17,869 bases of DNA from Methanosarcinales archaeon. GTDB lineage: Archaea; Halobacteriota; Methanosarcinia; Methanosarcinales; Methanogasteraceae. Positions 13,886-17,869 of the stretch are shown piece by piece (within the stretch, counting starts at the first letter, position 1; every line of letters starts with the position of its first letter). Below the pieces are notes generated by a model that saw only the letters and a list, made by a program, of their open reading frames with translations, made no database searches and was not told the origin of the DNA. The position numbers were made by a program, and so were the translations under genes. The stretch spans positions 1-17,869 of the forward strand of contig JAUWGA010000012.1 in NCBI GenBank assembly GCA_030606635.1, given 5' to 3'.

Positions 13886-16800
13886 TTACAGATCGATTGC
13901 GCCTGCCGCAGCCTGCAGGATCATGAGCGCATCGAGCGAGGTGACGCAGTGGTCGCCGCTGACATCGGCATTAGCATCCCAGCCGCCGCTTGCTGCGAGT
14001 TGGAGCGCGATTAAGGCGTCTGTCGTGCTGGCTTCAGAGCCGCCTATCATCACCCCATAGTGGTCCACATCGCCCCAGTTCCCAGCATTGCCCTTTGCTC
14101 TGAGGTGGAAGTACCAGATGCCGTCTGCTACATCGGTGTACGATCTGGAGTTTCCAGCGAGTTCGCATGTCGTATCCGGTGTTGTGGTGGTTGATTGGTC
14201 GAAGATGTAGCTGTAACAGTCAATTCCGGAAGTGTCGGATGGAGTTGTCCAGATGAATGATGGATCGTTGTTGGTGTAGCATTCGTCCTCGTCCGGGTGT
14301 GTTGATGATGATATCACCGGCGCTGGCGGGTTTTCGGTATCTATCTTCACCCTGTAATGATCTGCACCACCCCAGTTCCCAGCATTGTCCTTTGCTCTGA
14401 CATGGAAATACCAGCTGCCATCTGGCACGTTCGAGTGCCAAACACTGTTTCCAGCGGGTTCGCATGTTGTATCAGGGGTTGTGGTGGCTGATTGATCTAA
14501 TGTGTAACTATAACAAGCGATCCCAGATATATCAGAAGGGGTTGTCCATGTGAACCGTGGATCATCATCGCGGTACCATTCATCCTCATCCGGATGTGAT
14601 GTTGAAGAGATTGTTGGTGCTGGCGGAACGGTATTATCAACATCAAACGATGCATCAGACGGATCCCATCCGGAACTTTCGCCCAGATTATCCCAGGTCC
14701 TTGCCTTGGCCCAGACCGTAGGATCGGATATGCCGCTCGTGTCCCAATCAACACTCCAGCCACCAGTAGAAGAAGTATCGACTCCCATCGGATTCCATGT
14801 TCCATCCACGCCGTTGGTCGAGTCCAATGAATACTTGAACTCGACCTGCGAAACAGTACCATCTTGATCAGCCGCCATCGCTTCAACAGTTACTATGCAG
14901 CAGTACCAGCCTCCGCCGTTGGGTGAAGTGAGAATGACATCTGGTTCATCGTTGTAATCGATGGTGTTCTGGTATATCGCTGCATTGGCTTCTGGCACAT
15001 CATGACCTCTTGCATCCCATGCAGCGTAGAACTCGACAAAGTTATCATCAGTCTGATGAAATACGACATCCCAGATGTTGAGGAAGCCATCAGTGAAAGT
15101 GTCGTAGCCATCGTCCATAGTGTCATAGACATCAAAAAGAGCCCCAGCCACTCTGCCTTCAACACCATCACCGTCGTCCCAGTTTGGAGTGCCCCAAGTT
15201 TTCGTCTCTAAGTTCTCATCATCTCCATTACCCCACTCGAAATTAGGTTCATTCTGAACTGCGAGAGGGAAGAAATTAGCCCAGCCTTCTGTCCATGCAC
15301 AATTCGGATGGGAGAATTCGTTAATGAAATGCGGGCTGGGGCAATGGGTAATGGGCCAATAGAGATCGTAGATCATGTGCATTATAAAGTGCCCATATTC
15401 ATGTTGAACAACATCAAGAGCCTTTGTGTGACTTTCATCTCCAATGTGTATACGATAATTCAGATCATAATAAGTGCCATCCGATGGGAACGTAACATTA
15501 ACTTCCGGTGGGGTATATCCAGGACCTTCGTTTACCAAAAAGTCCCATGCGCCGCGGTCGTAGTAATCATTAACAATCGTTTCATAAATTCGCCACGCAC
15601 CCTTGTGATGCGGATGGTCATAAACTTGGTATTCGCCAATGTCGTATGTGGTAGCAGAAGGAAGCGGATAGAACGTCGAAGACTGACCAATATAATCGCT
15701 ACCATCTTCCTTTGTTACATTACAGGCACTACTACTTGGAAGTGTTTGGACATAGAAACCGGTAGCACCAGGGTTTGTTACTACGATACTAAATCTCCCA
15801 TCGGTTCCTGTGAGTCCGTCGCCCAATGGATTATCATTGCCATCGAATATCCGCACAGTTGCCCAGATTCTTGGAACCGCTACATCCCACCTAACCCCTC
15901 CTGTGAATATGTTCTCACTAATCCAACACCGGTACGCTCCCGTTACTGTTAGTTCGTCTGGCGTTAGATCCTCCAGTTCATAATGAGCCTCTTGGGGATC
16001 ACCACCGGATCCTGTATAGTCCACATGCAATTTGTTGTCATCATAATACTTCCCCTCTGATTCATACCACATATCAAGAGAATCTGATCCAAGGTCCGCA
16101 TAAGGAGATAATCTCCAGAGATGAAAATGAGCTATCGGGTAATCTGCAAACTCTCCAGCAGTCCAGTAATCGAATCTAATCTTGTAGTTACCGCATGTAC
16201 CTTCTTCGTCTATCTGAAGGTCGATATCGCAGTTAGCATACAATATTTCATCACTTTGTGACCTTGTTGCGCGGACATTGTCTGTTCCATTTAATTTTTT
16301 AGTTTTTTTGGTTAGTGGCACAGGTTTGGGCGTGATAACGTTCCCATTCACGTGAAAGTCTATAAATGGCGAAAGTTCCGAGCCAACACTCACCCGAGGC
16401 TCTATAACTGGTCCAGGTGGAAGTGGAAATATCTCTGTAAATGAAGTCTCGCTAACCCGGGCAGTATCTTCACGCACAGCCACATGAATACACTCTACGT
16501 CGGTCCAATAGTGATGAAGTACGCCATCTTCAGTAAATACATCATTAGTGGTGGTTGCTGTGATGATCCAATTGCCGGTTTTAACAGCTTTCACAATAAC
16601 GCTACCTCCTCCGTCTTTCCATGTGAGATTTCCGCTGACCAACTCGAATCCTTCTGGCAATTCAATTTCAGTCGTGGTGTTTGTGGACTCGGTAAGCATC
16701 TCACACATCACTTCCGTTGTCTGGTTCAACGCGGGTGCATTGGAGATGGATAAATTTATTTTTTGAGAAAACGATGGCACAGATGACGGTTTCACTGGTT

Positions 16801-17410
16801 TAGGTGTAATGATAGTTCCGGGAGGAGTCTCCATTGGTGTTAGTTCTGGAGTGGCATTCACCCGAGGCTCTATAACTGGTCCAGGTGGAAGTGGAGGTAT
16901 CTCTGTAAGTGGAGTTTCGCTTATCCAAGCAGTATCTTCACGCACAGCTACGTAAACACGATCTACGCGCCCCCAATCGTGACAAAGTGTGCCATTTTCG
17001 GTAACTACATAATGCTTGGTGGCTGCTGTGATGGTCCAATTGCCGGTTTTAACAGCTTTCACAATAACGCTGCCTCCTCCGTCTTTCCATGTGAGATTTC
17101 CGCTGACCAACTCGAATCCTTCTGGTAATTCAATTTCAGTCGTGGTGTTTGTGGACTCGGTAAGCATCTCACACATCACTTCCGTTGTCTGGTTCAACGC
17201 GGGTGCATTGGAGATGGATAAATTTATTCTCTGGGGCGGTGATGATACTTCTTCCGATGGTGATGTGGTTGGGCTTGGTGTTACATTCGATTGCGACGTC
17301 GGTGCCATATCCGGCGTTTCAATACCGAGATCTGGTAGTTCCTGCACGCATCCCGACATTACCGCAACGATCAGCACTGCGGACAAGATCAATATTGTAC
17401 TTCTTTTCAT
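13886..17410 (-). CDS. Lipoprotein zinc metalloprotease with Ig-like repeats and C-terminal dockerin
   Basis: 1174 residues. The lipobox MSGC (Cys21) indicates a membrane-anchored exported protein. A Ser/Thr/Pro linker leads to two near-identical beta domains (SISNAPALNQ at 66 and 222; period 156) joined by Pro-rich linkers (LPPGPVIEP). A ~380-500 beta region and a CnaB/carboxypeptidase-regulatory-like domain (~510-595) follow. The catalytic region holds HEYGH (H670, E671, H674) and E708 in TEGWANFF, a gluzincin-like zinc site. Then come an Ig-like domain (~823-925), two 99-residue Fn3/Ig-like repeats (~925-1122) and a dockerin (~1126-1170) with only its second calcium loop (DVSGDHCVTSLDA) intact. 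Dockerins bind cohesins; no cohesin is in the window. Start: ATG 17410 with GAGGA eight bases before it. Inferred role: surface or cellulosome-like extracellular proteolysis; substrate unknown. Confidence 0.92.
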   Translation of the reverse strand: MKRSTILILSAVLIVAVMSGCVQELPDLGIETPDMAPTSQSNVTPSPTTSPSEEVSSPPQRINLSISNAPALNQTTEVMCEMLTESTNTTTEIELPEGFELVSGNLTWKDGGGSVIVKAVKTGNWTITAATKHYVVTENGTLCHDWGRVDRVYVAVREDTAWISETPLTEIPPLPPGPVIEPRVNATPELTPMETPPGTIITPKPVKPSSVPSFSQKINLSISNAPALNQTTEVMCEMLTESTNTTTEIELPEGFELVSGNLTWKDGGGSVIVKAVKTGNWIITATTTNDVFTEDGVLHHYWTDVECIHVAVREDTARVSETSFTEIFPLPPGPVIEPRVSVGSELSPFIDFHVNGNVITPKPVPLTKKTKKLNGTDNVRATRSQSDEILYANCDIDLQIDEEGTCGNYKIRFDYWTAGEFADYPIAHFHLWRLSPYADLGSDSLDMWYESEGKYYDDNKLHVDYTGSGGDPQEAHYELEDLTPDELTVTGAYRCWISENIFTGGVRWDVAVPRIWATVRIFDGNDNPLGDGLTGTDGRFSIVVTNPGATGFYVQTLPSSSACNVTKEDGSDYIGQSSTFYPLPSATTYDIGEYQVYDHPHHKGAWRIYETIVNDYYDRGAWDFLVNEGPGYTPPEVNVTFPSDGTYYDLNYRIHIGDESHTKALDVVQHEYGHFIMHMIYDLYWPITHCPSPHFINEFSHPNCAWTEGWANFFPLAVQNEPNFEWGNGDDENLETKTWGTPNWDDGDGVEGRVAGALFDVYDTMDDGYDTFTDGFLNIWDVVFHQTDDNFVEFYAAWDARGHDVPEANAAIYQNTIDYNDEPDVILTSPNGGGWYCCIVTVEAMAADQDGTVSQVEFKYSLDSTNGVDGTWNPMGVDTSSTGGWSVDWDTSGISDPTVWAKARTWDNLGESSGWDPSDASFDVDNTVPPAPTISSTSHPDEDEWYRDDDPRFTWTTPSDISGIACYSYTLDQSATTTPDTTCEPAGNSVWHSNVPDGSWYFHVRAKDNAGNWGGADHYRVKIDTENPPAPVISSSTHPDEDECYTNNDPSFIWTTPSDTSGIDCYSYIFDQSTTTTPDTTCELAGNSRSYTDVADGIWYFHLRAKGNAGNWGDVDHYGVMIGGSEASTTDALIALQLAASGGWDANADVSGDHCVTSLDALMILQAAAGAIDL
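13911..14021 (-). repeat. Dockerin DNA repeat, copy in the metalloprotease
   Basis: About 111 bases closely matching 17645-17755 (offset 3734), encoding the LQLAASGGWDANADVSGD...TSLDALM part of the dockerin. The strong nucleotide similarity suggests recent duplication or conversion between the two dockerin genes. Confidence 0.8.
14036..14629 (-). repeat. Two 99-codon Fn3/Ig-like repeats
   Basis: Residues ~928-1026 and ~1027-1125 of the metalloprotease repeat with a 99-residue period. Shared blocks are PPAP-x-ISS, HPDEDE, FTWTTPSD, CYSY, TTTPDTTCE-x-AGNS, DG-x-WYFH-x-RAK and NAGNWG. Such units commonly act as stalks or carbohydrate-associated spacers. Confidence 0.85.
16391..16760 (-). repeat. 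N-terminal domain duplication, distal copy
   Basis: 370 bases matching 16859-17228 at an offset of 468 (156 codons). Identity is uneven: 3 differences in the last 200 bases (16561-16760) but about 33 in the first 170, by hand count. Confidence 0.9.
16859..17228 (-). repeat. N-terminal domain duplication, proximal copy
   Basis: Partner of 16391-16760. It encodes the first of two beta domains following the lipoprotein anchor, including SISNAPALNQTTEVMCEMLT and a variable segment (residues ~125-160) before the shared VAVREDTA. Confidence 0.9.
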
Positions 17411-17418
17411 GTTATTTA

Positions 17419-17423
17419 TCCTC
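17419..17423 (-). promoter_or_regulatory. Ribosome binding site of the metalloprotease gene
   Basis: GAGGA on the minus strand, eight bases before the ATG at 17410. It confirms the lipoprotein start. A weak TATA-like TTTAAATC lies at about 17458-17465. Confidence 0.65.
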
Positions 17424-17438
17424 TATTTTTTGTAGCGA

Positions 17439-17622
17439 TCAGCCATACATCCAATCTGATTTAAACATTTCTGTTGCACCAACGCCCCCGTCCAGATTTG
17501 ATGGTGAAGATATCATCGGCGCTGTCGGGTCTGCCGCGTCTATATTCGTAGCAGGCTGCCCAGACATCCAGGCATGATGTGGCACCCGCAACCTCGATCG
17601 TGCAGTCAGGGGTCTGGTCTGT
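17439..17622 (-). pseudogene. Decayed fragment of the Fn3/Ig-like repeat
   Basis: Between the two dockerin genes, minus-strand DNA matches the metalloprotease repeat in two different frames. Just after the neighbouring dockerin's TGA the same frame reads TDQTPDCTIEVAG (compare DQSATTTPDTTCEPAG). Further on, another frame reads NIDAADPTAPMISS (compare KIDTENPPAPVISS). At DNA level 17509-17547 matches 14310-14348 at 31 of 39 bases. There is no start codon and the frames do not join, so this is a relic. Confidence 0.65.
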
Positions 17623-17869
17623 TCACGACCCATCCCCAGCCGCCGCTTGCAGGATCATGAGAGCATCGAGCGAGGTGACGCTGCCGTCGCCGCTGACATC
17701 AGCATTCGCGTCCCAGCCGCCACTTGCTGCGAGTTGGAGTGCGATTGCGGCATCTGCGGGGGTGAGGTGTCCATCGCCGTTGAGGTCGCCTTTCGGCGGC
17801 AGATCCCACGTATGCACAAGTGGTGAGAAGGACGACGCGACCGTATCGGCATACTTCACCACTATAACG
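17623..17869 (-). CDS. Dockerin-containing secreted protein, C-terminus only (runs off right edge)
   Basis: The frame is open from the right edge (V-I-V-V-K-Y-A-D) to TGA at 17623-17625, so GTG at 17862 is not a real start. After VHTWDLPPKG come two complete dockerin-type calcium loops, DLNGDGHLTPADA and DVSGDGSVTSLDA, each followed by a helix (AIALQLAAS, LMILQAAAG). Such domains dock proteins onto cohesin partners. It has the same orientation as the metalloprotease gene and a near-identical dockerin, suggesting a family of proteins sharing one docking partner. What the rest of the protein does cannot be seen. Confidence 0.88.
   Translation of the reverse strand, partial: VIVVKYADTVASSFSPLVHTWDLPPKGDLNGDGHLTPADAAIALQLAASGGWDANADVSGDGSVTSLDALMILQAAAGDGS

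Noticed and set aside
15308..15952. Plus-strand 214-codon frame
   Set aside because: It lies antisense to the metalloprotease catalytic region, lacks a ribosome site and has no recognisable motif.
17623..17862. Complete small gene starting at GTG 17862
   Set aside because: The frame stays open to the right edge, and dockerins are normally C-terminal parts of larger secreted proteins, so it is treated as partial.

Overview
The window looks like a chromosomal segment of a euryarchaeal archaeon, most plausibly from the methanogen / ANME-1 / Syntrophoarchaeum / Archaeoglobus side of the tree (inference, not proven). Reasons: TATA-type promoters about 25 bases before the expected transcript starts, GAGG-type ribosome sites, an archaeal-type OMP decarboxylase, sequon-rich secreted proteins, and C-terminal dockerin-like domains of the 'TSLDALMILQAAAG' kind. 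No tRNA, rRNA, CRISPR array or insertion sequence was seen.

Layout, left to right. (1) 1-3008, minus strand: the first ~1000 residues of a lipoprotein of the alpha-2-macroglobulin / complement C3 / TEP superfamily. It has an intact animal-type thioester motif (GCGEQNM) and runs off the left edge. (2) 3228-4319, minus: hisC. (3) 4320-5235: about 900 bases with no convincing intact gene. It holds the hisC promoter, a possible decayed ORF with a 12-bp hairpin, and a GC-richer island with its own minus-strand TATA box that may be a small RNA. (4) 5236-6595, plus: pyrF and pyrE, one base apart. The pyrF N-terminus looks frameshifted and pyrE is of the bacterial/eukaryotic type. (5) 6676-12294, plus: a 1872-residue secreted adhesin-like protein with Big_1-like Ig domains and two nested von Willebrand A modules. 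A ghost copy of its C-terminal tail follows the stop. (6) 12502-13782, plus: a small VOC (glyoxalase-fold) protein and proC. (7) 13886-17410, minus: a lipoprotein zinc metalloprotease (HEYGH) with a tandem N-terminal duplication, Ig/Fn3-like repeats and a dockerin whose first calcium loop is missing. (8) 17439-17622: a decayed piece of the same Ig-like repeat. (9) 17623-right edge, minus: the C-terminus of another dockerin protein.

The housekeeping genes (hisC, pyrF, pyrE, proC) serve histidine, UMP and proline synthesis. Between them lie four large exported proteins: a thioester protein, a VWA adhesin, a dockerin-tagged protease and a second dockerin protein. Together they suggest a cell-surface programme of protease capture or covalent attachment, metal-dependent adhesion and extracellular proteolysis. 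The thioester protein is the most striking item, because the superfamily is best known from animals and from bacteria that pair it with peptidoglycan enzymes. That it acts together with the other exported proteins is inference only: they are separate transcription units.
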